Source: a virus
Strand: one strand, 5' to 3'
IMG/VR virus record: IMGVR_UViG_3300008113_005031
Coordinates: 1-30,089 of that record
Length of the DNA stretch: 30,089 nt
Under the pieces are notes generated by a model. The model was not told where the DNA came from. It was given only the letters and a program-made list of their open reading frames with translations, and did not search any database. Numbering within the stretch: position 1 is the stretch's first letter; every line of letters begins with the position of its first letter. Shown here piece by piece: positions 1 through 6,643 of the stretch. The translations under genes and the position numbers were made by a program.

Positions 1-2
1 AC

Positions 3-35
3 TACGAATCAACCGAGAAAAAAGGAAGCGAGTGA
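3..35 (+). CDS. 3' end of an upstream gene (partial)
   Basis: Reading frame 3 is open from the window edge and ends at TGA 33-35, giving the hydrophilic tail YESTEKKGSE. The stop overlaps the GTG of the next gene as GTGA, the same junction seen again at 817-820, which suggests a real co-translated upstream gene. Only about ten codons are visible, so no function can be given. Confidence 0.45.
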   Translation, partial: YESTEKKGSE

Positions 36-820
36 CGATGAGCGAAATTCAACGCTCTCTTACTGTAATGGTGTACGGAGAGAGCAAGGTTGGTAAATCA
101 AGTCTTGCTGTCACAGCACCTTACCCACGACTCATGCTTGACGTTGAAGGCGGTCACAGATTTTTGCCTATCGTCGTTAAGTATTGGGATCCATTGCGTG
201 AGGAACCACCTCTGGCAGATGGAACATGGGACACTGTTGTAGTTACAGTTCGTGATTATGACACTGTTCTAAAAACATACCAATGGCTTCAACTTGGAAA
301 GCATCATTTTAAGAGTCTCATTATTGACTCTGTATCTGAGCTTCAAGTGAAGTGTTTGGAGAACATTGCTGGTGTCAATCAAATGACACAGCAGCAGTGG
401 GGTGAATTACTTCGTCATATGGGCGGTCTTTTGCGAGATCTCCGTGACCTAACTATGCACCCAACTAATCCGCTAGAAGCTGTGGTTCTTACTGCAATGG
501 CTAGAACTGATAAAGATGGGCGATATCGTCCATACTTACAAGGACAGCTTGCAATTCAAGCACCCTACTTCTACGACATTCTGGGAGCTATCACTGTTGA
601 AGAACGGATGAACCCAGATCCAACTCAACCGCCATACAAAGTTCGTCGTATGTATGTTGAGAGAACAAATCAATACGAAGCTGGCGAGCGTGTCCAAGGA
701 CGCCTCGGCAAGGTCGTAGAACAACAAGACATGTCAATTGAGCGAATGCTCGACATTGTTTTTGGACAAAGACAAGCAGCGGCAGCTGAAACTACAACAC
801 AGAAAGAAGGCACCAAGTGA
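32..820 (+). CDS. Sak4/AAA_24-type RecA-like ATPase, phage recombination
   Basis: Likely a phage single-strand annealing/recombination ATPase of the Sak4 (AAA_24, 'phage nucleotide-binding') group, acting on phage DNA in the cytoplasm. Seen: a Walker A motif GESKVGKSS at residues 16-24, the LMLDVEGG strand at 34-41, and a Walker B-like SLIID at 95-99. The 262-aa length fits the family. The start is GTG 32, which overlaps the preceding stop as GTGA; AAAGGAAG at 21-28 is a good Shine-Dalgarno. ATG 38 is an alternative start, better spaced from that site, and would shorten the protein by two residues. The 3' end overlaps the next gene by GTGA (817-820). A DUF669-type ssDNA-binding protein lies directly downstream, the expected partner of a Sak4-type enzyme. 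Arginine codons are mostly CGN, unlike the genes after 1425. A RecA-like ATPase of another subgroup is possible. Confidence 0.8.
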   Translation: MTMSEIQRSLTVMVYGESKVGKSSLAVTAPYPRLMLDVEGGHRFLPIVVKYWDPLREEPPLADGTWDTVVVTVRDYDTVLKTYQWLQLGKHHFKSLIIDSVSELQVKCLENIAGVNQMTQQQWGELLRHMGGLLRDLRDLTMHPTNPLEAVVLTAMARTDKDGRYRPYLQGQLAIQAPYFYDILGAITVEERMNPDPTQPPYKVRRMYVERTNQYEAGERVQGRLGKVVEQQDMSIERMLDIVFGQRQAAAAETTTQKEGTK

Positions 821-1356
821 GTTCACGCAATTGGGCAGACCTCATTAAAGACGCTGGAGATTCGGGTAACTATGACCCGCTACCAGACGGCGACTACGAT
901 CTCGTAGTAGTCGAAGCAACTGCGACAACATCGCAATCTGGCAAAACCATGTTCAAAGTAAAGGCGCAAGTTGAAGGCGGAGCCCACAACAAGCGTCTAG
1001 TATGGGACAACTTAGTTGTTTCACCTGATTCACCAGCTGCGCTGGGAATCTTGTTTAAGAAGTTCCACGCCATGGGAATTGGTCGTGGATACTTCGACAA
1101 CAATCCATCAAATGCTCAGATTGAGCAAGCATTACTGGGTCGTCGATTCCGTGCTCAGATTGGTAGCCGTCTATATAACGGCGCTAAGAAGAACGAAATC
1201 AAGAACTACTACCCAAGCGCACAGACAATTGCTGCAATGAATGGGGAGACACCTGCTCCTGCCGCAACTGCTGCTGCACCTGCTCCAGCACCTGCTCCAG
1301 CGCCAGCACCTGCTGCCGCTCCTGCACCTGCTGCAGCCCCAACCGCTCCGTTCTAG
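817..1356 (+). CDS. DUF669-like ssDNA-binding protein with Ala/Pro tail
   Basis: Probable phage single-stranded DNA-binding protein, partner of the upstream ATPase. The first ~140 residues have the DUF669 look: PLPDGDYDLVVVEA at 21-34, a SGKTMFKVKAQVEGG strand pair at 41-55, a VWDNL motif at 62-66, and GRRFRAQIG at 108-116. From about residue 144 the protein becomes an almost pure Ala/Pro tail, a flexible linker type, ending in TAPF. The terminal Pro-Phe recalls the SSB C-terminal tip that recruits partner proteins, although the usual acidic residues are missing. The start is GTG 817, overlapping the previous stop, with GAAGG at 806-810 as ribosome site. A strong hairpin follows the stop. The family call comes from pattern recognition only. 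Confidence 0.72.
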   Translation: MSSRNWADLIKDAGDSGNYDPLPDGDYDLVVVEATATTSQSGKTMFKVKAQVEGGAHNKRLVWDNLVVSPDSPAALGILFKKFHAMGIGRGYFDNNPSNAQIEQALLGRRFRAQIGSRLYNGAKKNEIKNYYPSAQTIAAMNGETPAPAATAAAPAPAPAPAPAPAAAPAPAAAPTAPF

Positions 1357-1370
1357 CTGGTTTTGCTAGG

Positions 1371-1404
1371 TTGCTACCCAACGGAAATCGTTGGGTAGCA
1401 ATTT
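1371..1404 (+). terminator. Hairpin terminator after the ssDNA-binding gene
   Basis: TTGCTACCCAACG (1371-1383) and CGTTGGGTAGCAA (1389-1401) form a perfect 13-bp stem around a 5-nt loop, starting 14 nt after the stop at 1356. Only three T residues (1402-1404) follow, so this is a strong stem with a weak U-tract. It may terminate transcription partially or protect the 3' end of the mRNA. It also marks a visible change in base and codon use. Confidence 0.6.
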
Positions 1405-1424
1405 AGTAAGCCAAGAAAGTAAAA

Positions 1425-2453
1425 ATGAAGATACTAATAACTGGATGTACAGCTTCTCAGACTTCAAGTAAAAACATAGAAAGACATCCTTCTTTTACAG
1501 GACTTCTGTCTAGATCTATGTCTGAACTTGGTCACGATGTTGTAATAAATTATCCAAGGTTTGGGTATACAAAAGAGTATCTAGACTCTTTTGATCTTAT
1601 ATATGTTGGCATATCTTCTCCTAGCAATTTATCAGCTCATTATTCTTATGGAGCTTTTGCCATTGCTGAAACAGCTAGAGAGTTAGGGAAATTAAAACTA
1701 ATTATTGACATGCCAGAGCCTCAAAAAATTAAAAACACTATTAGAGATTTTTATAATAAAACTGATGATTTTTATAAAAGCTTTTATCAAAAAAGAGTTC
1801 AATATCAAGATGCTATTAGAAAAGAAAATAGAGAAAAAATAGATTCTTTTATAAATCATCTACATACCGAGCAGTGGGAGCAGTCTTACGTCCCAAGTAT
1901 GCCTTGGTTCTCTAAATCTGTAGTCACTCAATCTATACCAAATTTATCTGAAGAAAACATAGTAACTTTATGTTACGACAGAGTTCTTATAGACTCTGTA
2001 GAAGATAGAACAGAACCTGTATATGGAAACTATTGGTGTGCAGACAACACTAAATCAGCGTGGACAAAGAAAATATCTAAAACTATACAATTTTCAATTC
2101 ATCCAACTAGATACAATAACTACAGTACAAGTGAAGCTGTTGTAGAAAAAATAAAGAATTCAACTGGAACACTTATCAGTACATACCAAGGAGGAGACCC
2201 TTGGTGGTCTGTCTCAATACCTCAAACTCTGATGGCAGGTGTTCCTGTAGTAACTGACTGGCGTCACACCGCAGAGCTAGGAGCAGAATGGGCATATTTA
2301 CCTTCGACGATAGAGGAGATGAGTCCAGAAGAAAGGCTAAAAGTGGCTCAGAGTCAAAAAGATTTTTACAGAGAGGCAGCTCCTTCATACGAAGACTCTC
2401 TGGAAAAAACAGCGAGAGCTCTGGACAACCAGAGCCAGTTGTCGTTAGTCTAG
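1425..2453 (+). CDS. Putative GT-B-like glycosyltransferase
   Basis: A 342-aa protein whose C-terminal half looks like the nucleotide-sugar-binding domain of a GT-B glycosyltransferase. Seen: STYQGGDPWW at 252-261, then IPQTLMAGVPVVT at 265-277 (the usual 'E-A-x-x-x-G-x-P-V-V' region, here Q in place of the common Glu) and a helical C-terminus. The N-terminus MKILITGCTAS (1-11) is a Rossmann-type first strand. A charged helical insert lies around 100-150. The donor and acceptor are unknown; candidates are phage DNA, host surface glycans or virion proteins. The ATG at 1425 has only a weak ribosome site (GAAAG). Arginines are almost all AGA, unlike the two genes upstream. The call rests on motif shape. 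Confidence 0.5.
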   Translation: MKILITGCTASQTSSKNIERHPSFTGLLSRSMSELGHDVVINYPRFGYTKEYLDSFDLIYVGISSPSNLSAHYSYGAFAIAETARELGKLKLIIDMPEPQKIKNTIRDFYNKTDDFYKSFYQKRVQYQDAIRKENREKIDSFINHLHTEQWEQSYVPSMPWFSKSVVTQSIPNLSEENIVTLCYDRVLIDSVEDRTEPVYGNYWCADNTKSAWTKKISKTIQFSIHPTRYNNYSTSEAVVEKIKNSTGTLISTYQGGDPWWSVSIPQTLMAGVPVVTDWRHTAELGAEWAYLPSTIEEMSPEERLKVAQSQKDFYREAAPSYEDSLEKTARALDNQSQLSLV

Positions 2454-2479
2454 GCAAAACTGTACGAAAGGACAGCGAG

Positions 2480-2920
2480 ATGGCCAAAGTAGATATGCCG
2501 TGGGTCAAAGAACAATTGACTAACAACCGCACAAAGCGAGTTGTCGGAGATCATGTTCTTGCCCTACTAGAAAAATGGGAAGATCTAAAAAACACAGATC
2601 CAGACCCAAAGAAAAATGAAGCGAACTTAAGTCAAATTATTGAATTATTTGGAAAATTGGCTTTAGGACATGCTATCGTAAAAGAAGATAAGAATGAAAC
2701 TTGGGTTCCTGCTCAAGCTGGTCAGATTGTTATATCTGATGAAGTCAGAGTTAAATGGAATGCATTCGATGGAGATATGGGGAAAACCCATAATGGACGT
2801 CGTGGAAAAGTTGTTTCTATTAGATATGGAGACATTATTGTCAAAACCACTGATGGAAAAGAGCCAATGCTAGACGGATTTCATTACACTCCTCAGCAAC
2901 TAGAGAAAAGGATAAATTAA
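2480..2920 (+). CDS. Unknown phage protein with KOW/SH3-like C-terminal motif
   Basis: A 146-aa protein starting MAKVDMPWVK. The frame is open upstream to an ATG at 2288, but that would overlap the preceding gene by 166 bp. ATG 2480 has a good ribosome site (AAAGGA at 2467-2472, 7 nt before the start) and gives a clean 26-bp gap, so it is preferred. The N-terminal half is helical and charged. The C-terminal half carries VRVKWNAFDGD, then NGRRGKVVSIRYGDIIVKTTDG split by basic residues, resembling a small beta-barrel nucleic-acid or ribosome-binding fold (KOW-like). That resemblance is weak, and no function is assigned. The stop overlaps the next start by one base (TAATG). Confidence 0.65.
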   Translation: MAKVDMPWVKEQLTNNRTKRVVGDHVLALLEKWEDLKNTDPDPKKNEANLSQIIELFGKLALGHAIVKEDKNETWVPAQAGQIVISDEVRVKWNAFDGDMGKTHNGRRGKVVSIRYGDIIVKTTDGKEPMLDGFHYTPQQLEKRIN

Positions 2921-3138
2921 TGAGAGTAGTAAAAGTAAAAAGCATGGTTACAGGATTTACTTATGATGAACTTCTAGAAAAGGTAGATAAAAAGCTCTGT
3001 AACTTTTTTGAAGTTTCTATTGATGAGCTTAAAGACAAGGTAAATTATGATGTAATGATCTGGGAAAGTGCTGATGACGGAATCACTCTACCTATATTTT
3101 CTGCAGAAGTCGTAGCTCAAGTTAAGAAGGACTTTTAA
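2920..3138 (+). CDS. Small hypothetical protein (72 aa)
   Basis: A 72-residue protein that I do not recognise. It starts at ATG 2920, overlapping the previous stop by one base, with an AAAGG ribosome site about ten bases upstream. It has a basic N-terminus (MRVVKVKSM), a helix-forming DELLEKVDKKL segment, and alternating hydrophobic strands near the end (NYDVMIWES, LPIFSAEVVAQV). There is no signal peptide, membrane segment or cysteine pair. Tight packing between coding neighbours is the best evidence that it is real. Confidence 0.6.
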   Translation: MRVVKVKSMVTGFTYDELLEKVDKKLCNFFEVSIDELKDKVNYDVMIWESADDGITLPIFSAEVVAQVKKDF

Positions 3139-3140
3139 TT

Positions 3141-3458
3141 GTGGAGAACGAGTACACAAAGCAAAGCACAGATACTCCTTACAGAGTAGAAGCTCTTCGT
3201 GAAGCTGCTCGAATAACTACTCAGGAGAGAAACGCTAACTATGGTGGACCTGAAGAAAACTTTACTAGAACAGCTAAAATTTGGTCAGTGATACTTGGTC
3301 AAGATATTTCTAATGAGCAAGTAGCTATGATGATGGTTGGTCTTAAAATGGCTCGTTTTGCTCATGGGTCTGGGTTTCAACCAGATACTTGGATAGATAT
3401 TGCTGGCTATGCTGGATGTGGCTACGAAGTAGGAAAAATAGACTCAGAAAACATCTAA
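3141..3458 (+). CDS. DUF6378-like phage protein
   Basis: A 105-aa protein matching my memory of the phage/bacterial DUF6378 pattern. An N-terminal helix (REAARITTQERN) leads into NYGGPEENF (residues ~33-41), followed by a W in TAKIWSVIL, the helix VAMMMVGLKMARFAHG, and a closing DIAGYAGCGY. The conserved R-N-x-x-Y-G-x-P-E-x-N-F and D-x-x-G-Y-A elements are the recognisable features. The family has no established biochemical role. The start is GTG 3141, two bases after the previous stop, with GAAGG at 3126-3130 upstream. It probably belongs to the same transcript as its neighbours. Confidence 0.65.
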   Translation: MENEYTKQSTDTPYRVEALREAARITTQERNANYGGPEENFTRTAKIWSVILGQDISNEQVAMMMVGLKMARFAHGSGFQPDTWIDIAGYAGCGYEVGKIDSENI

Positions 3459-3477
3459 ATAATGTTAGGGAGCAAAA

Positions 3478-3753
3478 GTGTCAAAATTGACGCCGCCTTG
3501 GGAGTTTAAAGAAGCCCTCTGTGCTCAAATAGGTACAGAGGTCTTTTATTTAGAAGACAGAGATGAAGTTAAAGAACATGCTAAACAAGCAGACTACACT
3601 ATGGCAAAAAAAGTATGTCAAATCTGTACTCATCTTGTTGAATGCAGTGAATGGGGTATAAATAAAGAAAAATTTGGACTTTGGGGCGGCCTTACTCCAC
3701 AAGAAAGAAGATTTATAAGAAGAAAAAGACACATAGTTATAAATGAAGAGTAG
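3478..3753 (+). CDS. WhiB-like Fe-S transcription regulator (compact)
   Basis: A 91-aa WhiB-family protein. WhiB proteins hold a [4Fe-4S] cluster on four cysteines and usually act through the primary sigma factor on host or phage promoters. All four cysteines are present: C15, C47, C50 and C56 (C-x2-C-x5-C for the last three). They are followed by the turn GLWGG at 67-71 and the basic tail TPQERRFIRRKRH, which in the family contacts DNA. The start is GTG 3478 with AGGGAG at 3467-3472, five bases upstream. In mycobacteriophage TM4 a phage WhiB blocks host WhiB2 and contributes to superinfection exclusion, so a host-takeover role is plausible here. The gene is strong evidence for an actinobacterial host. 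Confidence 0.88.
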   Translation: MSKLTPPWEFKEALCAQIGTEVFYLEDRDEVKEHAKQADYTMAKKVCQICTHLVECSEWGINKEKFGLWGGLTPQERRFIRRKRHIVINEE

Positions 3754-3786
3754 ACTAGTAACCTAACTTATTAGAAAGTAGGACTT

Positions 3787-4083
3787 ATGGCTGCAGAACC
3801 TGTCATAAGTCCGTTCCCTGTTTGTGAATCTTGCTGGATGGAATCTCATGCAAAATGGGAGCCAGAAAGTATGGACAAAACTGGAAGAATATTAATGAGG
3901 CTAAAAGGTATAGAAGTGCCTCAAAAAATAAATAATGGAACTGTGGAAGTTTGCGCTATGTGTGGCGCAGTAACAATAGCTGGTATATATGAACTAAAGT
4001 TGACTAGTGAAGTTTATTTTACAAACAAACCAAGCCCAGATTTTGAATTAAATATTAACCCTACAGAGGAAGATCAGGAATAG
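3787..4083 (+). CDS. Small zinc-ribbon-like protein
   Basis: A 98-aa protein with two CxxC pairs, CESC at 13-16 and CAMC at 56-59, spaced as in a zinc ribbon. The segment between them is a charged region with MRLKGIEVPQK. The C-terminus is acidic (NPTEEDQE). It probably binds one zinc ion, and a nucleic-acid or protein adaptor role is typical of such phage proteins, but no specific family is recognised. The ATG at 3787 has AGGA at 3780-3783 only three bases upstream, a short spacing. It sits between the compact WhiB gene and an unknown acidic gene in the same direction. Confidence 0.6.
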   Translation: MAAEPVISPFPVCESCWMESHAKWEPESMDKTGRILMRLKGIEVPQKINNGTVEVCAMCGAVTIAGIYELKLTSEVYFTNKPSPDFELNINPTEEDQE

Positions 4084-4086
4084 TTA

Positions 4087-4422
4087 ATGAAAGACCAAAG
4101 ACCAGGTGAGTCTTTATGGGAAGAGTGGCAAGGTCTTGGCTATGAAAACAAAGTAGAGTCTTCTGTGACTTATTATACTTTTGAACACATAGATTTAGAT
4201 AATGATCTTGTCAGAAGAGCTCTAGCTTCAGCTTTACAAAGAGACGGAGTTGCTATATCTCTTGGAGATGGCTTTGCTATGATAGAGAAAAGTGTTCCCT
4301 ATTATGGTTGGTCTGGGTTCATAGAAGATGATAACGAGTACTCGGTATGCGACGAGCATGGTGAAACCGAATATGGGGACCTTATAGATTTGGTACTACC
4401 TACAACTTGGATAGAGATATAA
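4087..4422 (+). CDS. Hypothetical acidic phage protein (111 aa)
   Basis: An acidic 111-residue protein that I do not recognise. It has WEEWQGLGY near the N-terminus, a helix LVRRALASALQRDG around residues 46-59, then several aromatic residues (YYGWSGF) and an acidic stretch. There is no cysteine cluster, signal peptide or membrane segment. The start is ATG 4087, three bases after the preceding stop, with AGGAA just upstream. It is followed by a 73-bp gap that holds a candidate promoter for the next gene. Confidence 0.6.
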   Translation: MKDQRPGESLWEEWQGLGYENKVESSVTYYTFEHIDLDNDLVRRALASALQRDGVAISLGDGFAMIEKSVPYYGWSGFIEDDNEYSVCDEHGETEYGDLIDLVLPTTWIEI

Positions 4423-4439
4423 TTAAATAATTACATATA

Positions 4440-4490
4440 GTGACATAATCGTGTCTAATCGTATATTTTAATAGTTTATAGTCTACTATA
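4440..4490 (+). promoter_or_regulatory. Candidate promoter and operator before the second WhiB gene
   Basis: A sigma70-like promoter can be read here: GTGACA (4440-4445) as -35, a 16-bp spacer, and TATATT (4462-4467) as -10. The spacer contains two direct TAATCG repeats (4446-4451 and 4456-4461) exactly 10 bp apart. A perfect short dyad TATAGT-CT-ACTATA lies at 4477-4490, where the transcript start would be. The dyad or repeats could be binding sites for a regulator, possibly the WhiB protein itself. These are sequence readings only. Confidence 0.45.
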
Positions 4491-4495
4491 GTCAT

Positions 4496-4990
4496 GTGTG
4501 GAAACCTTCTGACAATCTAAACTGGCAAGAAAACGCAACTTGTGCAAAACCAAGCAATAGACATGCTATAAATTGGTTTTTCTCTAAAGATTTTAATGAA
4601 AAGTATGCTGCAAAAAATATGTGTTTTACTTGCCCAGTACGCTCTCAATGTTTACAATGGGCTTTAGAGCATAGACAAATATGGGGTATATGGGGCGGTA
4701 AAGATGAAGTAGATATTCGCAGAGCTCTTTCTGTGTCCTATAAAGGTGAAGAAACTAGAAGACGTAGATATCCTAATTGTCCATTTTGTACTGCTAGACC
4801 CTCTAAATTAGAAACATCGGTAGAGCAGCTTCCTGATGGAGGTAGATGGACTACTGCAAAAGTAGTGACTTGTACAGAATGCGGATTTGCTTGGAGAAGT
4901 CGCACTAGCGCTAATGCCGTCGAGTCCTATAAACTTGATAGACTAGATAAGTCAAAAAAGAAGAAAAAGACGAAACGGAAAACAACATGA
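4496..4990 (+). CDS. WhiB-like regulator fused to a C-terminal zinc ribbon
   Basis: A 164-aa protein in two parts. Residues 1-80 are a WhiB domain with C16, C43, C46 and C52 as [4Fe-4S] ligands and the turn GIWGG at 64-68. Residues ~90-135 add a zinc-ribbon-like unit with CPFC at 95-98 and CTEC at 126-129. The protein ends in a strongly basic tail (KSKKKKKTKRK). Typical WhiB proteins lack the extra ribbon; it may add DNA or RNA-polymerase contacts. The start is GTG 4496, and no ribosome site is visible; with the candidate promoter upstream the message would have a leader of only about 20 nt. An ATG at 4494 is out of frame. The last bases overlap the next gene (ATGA). The role is probably transcription control in the actinobacterial host. 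Confidence 0.85.
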   Translation: MWKPSDNLNWQENATCAKPSNRHAINWFFSKDFNEKYAAKNMCFTCPVRSQCLQWALEHRQIWGIWGGKDEVDIRRALSVSYKGEETRRRRYPNCPFCTARPSKLETSVEQLPDGGRWTTAKVVTCTECGFAWRSRTSANAVESYKLDRLDKSKKKKKTKRKTT

Positions 4991-5571
4991 CAGAAAACCT
5001 TCCTAACTGGTTTGCAAGCGACGGGTTAAAAAATTTTGAGACCCATTTAGTAAAAGAGTTTTCTGATAAACCAATAAAATCTTTACAAATTGGAGCTTAT
5101 AAAGGTGATGCAAGTATTTGGTTATACAATAACATTTTAAAGAAAAACTCTGATTCCTTTTTAGTAGATATCGATACTTGGGAAGGCTCTGAAGAGCCTA
5201 GCCATAAAAATATGAATTGGGGCTCCATAGAAGAGACTTATGATTTCGTTACTCAGGAGGGGCAAGCTGACGGATCAATAATAAAATATAAAGGGACAAG
5301 TGACAGATTTTTTAAAGAAAATGAAAAAACTTTTAATTTTATATATGTAGACGGAGACCATACTGCTTACGGTGTTATAAAAGATGCAATAAACTCTTAC
5401 GAATACTTAGATGTAGGCGGTATTCTAGCTTTTGACGACTATAGATGGTCTGCTGGATTAGGTCCTTTAAAAGAACCTAAAATGGCTATAGACTTCTTTT
5501 CAGATATATACAGAGATAAAATTAAACTTATATTTAGAGATTATCAGTGCTGGTATAGAAAGGTAGCTTAG
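4987..5571 (+). CDS. Class I SAM-dependent methyltransferase (Methyltransf_24-like)
   Basis: A 194-aa Rossmann-type methyltransferase. SAM-binding motif I is SLQIGAYKGDAS at 32-43. An acidic LVDIDTWEGS (59-68) fits motif II. YVDGDHTAY at 120-128 and LDVGGILAFDDY form the characteristic VDGDH and post-VDGDH strands of Methyltransf_24 enzymes, many of which act on sugars or small molecules. The substrate is unknown. The gene is wedged between the WhiB-zinc ribbon gene (ATGA overlap at 4987-4990) and a family 2 glycosyltransferase one base downstream. This suggests that the methyltransferase and glycosyltransferase modify the same glycan or glycoprotein. No membrane or signal segment is seen. 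Confidence 0.78.
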   Translation: MTENLPNWFASDGLKNFETHLVKEFSDKPIKSLQIGAYKGDASIWLYNNILKKNSDSFLVDIDTWEGSEEPSHKNMNWGSIEETYDFVTQEGQADGSIIKYKGTSDRFFKENEKTFNFIYVDGDHTAYGVIKDAINSYEYLDVGGILAFDDYRWSAGLGPLKEPKMAIDFFSDIYRDKIKLIFRDYQCWYRKVA

Positions 5572-5572
5572 T

Positions 5573-6643
5573 ATGAAAGTAGCTGTATACACAATCGCTC
5601 TTAACGAAAGACAGTTTGTTGAGAAATGGTTTGAATCTGCAAAAGATGCAGACTATTTAATGATTGCAGACACTGGATCAACTGATGGAACTATTGAACG
5701 AGCTAGAGAGCTGGGAATAGTTGTATACAGTATAAAAGTAACTCCATGGAGATTTGATGACGCAAGAAACGCTGCTCTTGCACTTCTTCCAGAAGACATC
5801 GATATGTGTGTTTCTCTAGACATGGACGAAGTCCTTGCTCCAAATTGGAGAGAACCTTTAGAAGACCTTTGGAAACGTGGAGTAACTAGACCAAGATATA
5901 AGCATATTTGGTCTTGGAATGATGACGGATCGCCTGGATTAGAATTTAGCTACGATCATATACATGCTAGAAAAGGTTATAGATGGAGACATCCTGTACA
6001 CGAGTGTTTATATGTATATGGGATGGATGAAGTCCAAGAATGGACAGATAAAATAGAAACTCATCACCATCCAGATCCAACCAAAAGCAGATCTCAATAC
6101 CTTCCTCTTCTTTCTATGTCAGTAAAAGAAGATCCGTGGAACGATAGAAATGCTTTTTACTATGGAAGAGAGTTGTATTTTTACGGAAAATACAGTGAAG
6201 CAGCCGTAGAACTGCAAAGACATTTAGATCTTCCTACAGCCCGCTGGGCACCAGAAAGAGCTGCATCAATGAGATTTATTGGAAAGTCTCTACCAGACGA
6301 AGCAGAAAAATGGTTTAGAAGAGCTGTACATGAAGCTCCTGGAAGAAGAGAGCCTTTTGTAGATTTAGCAAAACTCTACTATCAAAACCAAGAATGGGAT
6401 AAATGTTTAGAGGCAGCTAAAGAAGCAATAGCTATAAAAGAAAAACCTCTAGAGTATTTATGTGAGGCAGAAGCTTGGGGGTATGCTCCTTGGGACTATG
6501 CAGCTATAGCAGCTTTCAATTTAGGTCTTGTAGATGAATCTATTTTGTATGCTCAGGAAGCATATCGAATTGAACCTACCGATGAACGACTAAAGGAAAA
6601 CCTAAAAGCTTGTTTAGCAGCTAAAAGTTTTAAACCTCAGTGA
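5573..6643 (+). CDS. Family 2 glycosyltransferase with C-terminal TPR repeats
   Basis: A 356-aa enzyme with an N-terminal GT-A domain and C-terminal helical repeats. Seen: AVYTIALNE at 4-12, DTGSTDGT at 33-40, DFDDARN-type WRFDDARN at 59-66, the metal-binding DMD at 83-85, and a VHE motif at 142-144. From about residue 185 to the end there are TPR-like helix pairs (for example YGKYSEAAVELQRHL and DKCLEAAKEAIAI). Enzymes of this layout transfer sugars from nucleotide donors to proteins or surface glycans, with the TPR part usually binding protein. The start is ATG 5573 with AGAAAGG nine bases upstream. The gene ends the + strand block and overlaps the 3' end of the minus-strand protease by 14 bp. 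Confidence 0.85.
   Translation: MKVAVYTIALNERQFVEKWFESAKDADYLMIADTGSTDGTIERARELGIVVYSIKVTPWRFDDARNAALALLPEDIDMCVSLDMDEVLAPNWREPLEDLWKRGVTRPRYKHIWSWNDDGSPGLEFSYDHIHARKGYRWRHPVHECLYVYGMDEVQEWTDKIETHHHPDPTKSRSQYLPLLSMSVKEDPWNDRNAFYYGRELYFYGKYSEAAVELQRHLDLPTARWAPERAASMRFIGKSLPDEAEKWFRRAVHEAPGRREPFVDLAKLYYQNQEWDKCLEAAKEAIAIKEKPLEYLCEAEAWGYAPWDYAAIAAFNLGLVDESILYAQEAYRIEPTDERLKENLKACLAAKSFKPQ

Noticed and set aside
2288-2479. N-terminal extension of the gene at 2480-2920 from an ATG at 2288
   Set aside because: It would overlap the glycosyltransferase-like gene by 166 bp. ATG 2480 has a well-placed AAAGGA, and the extension reads as an out-of-frame shadow (Arg/Ser-rich, low complexity).
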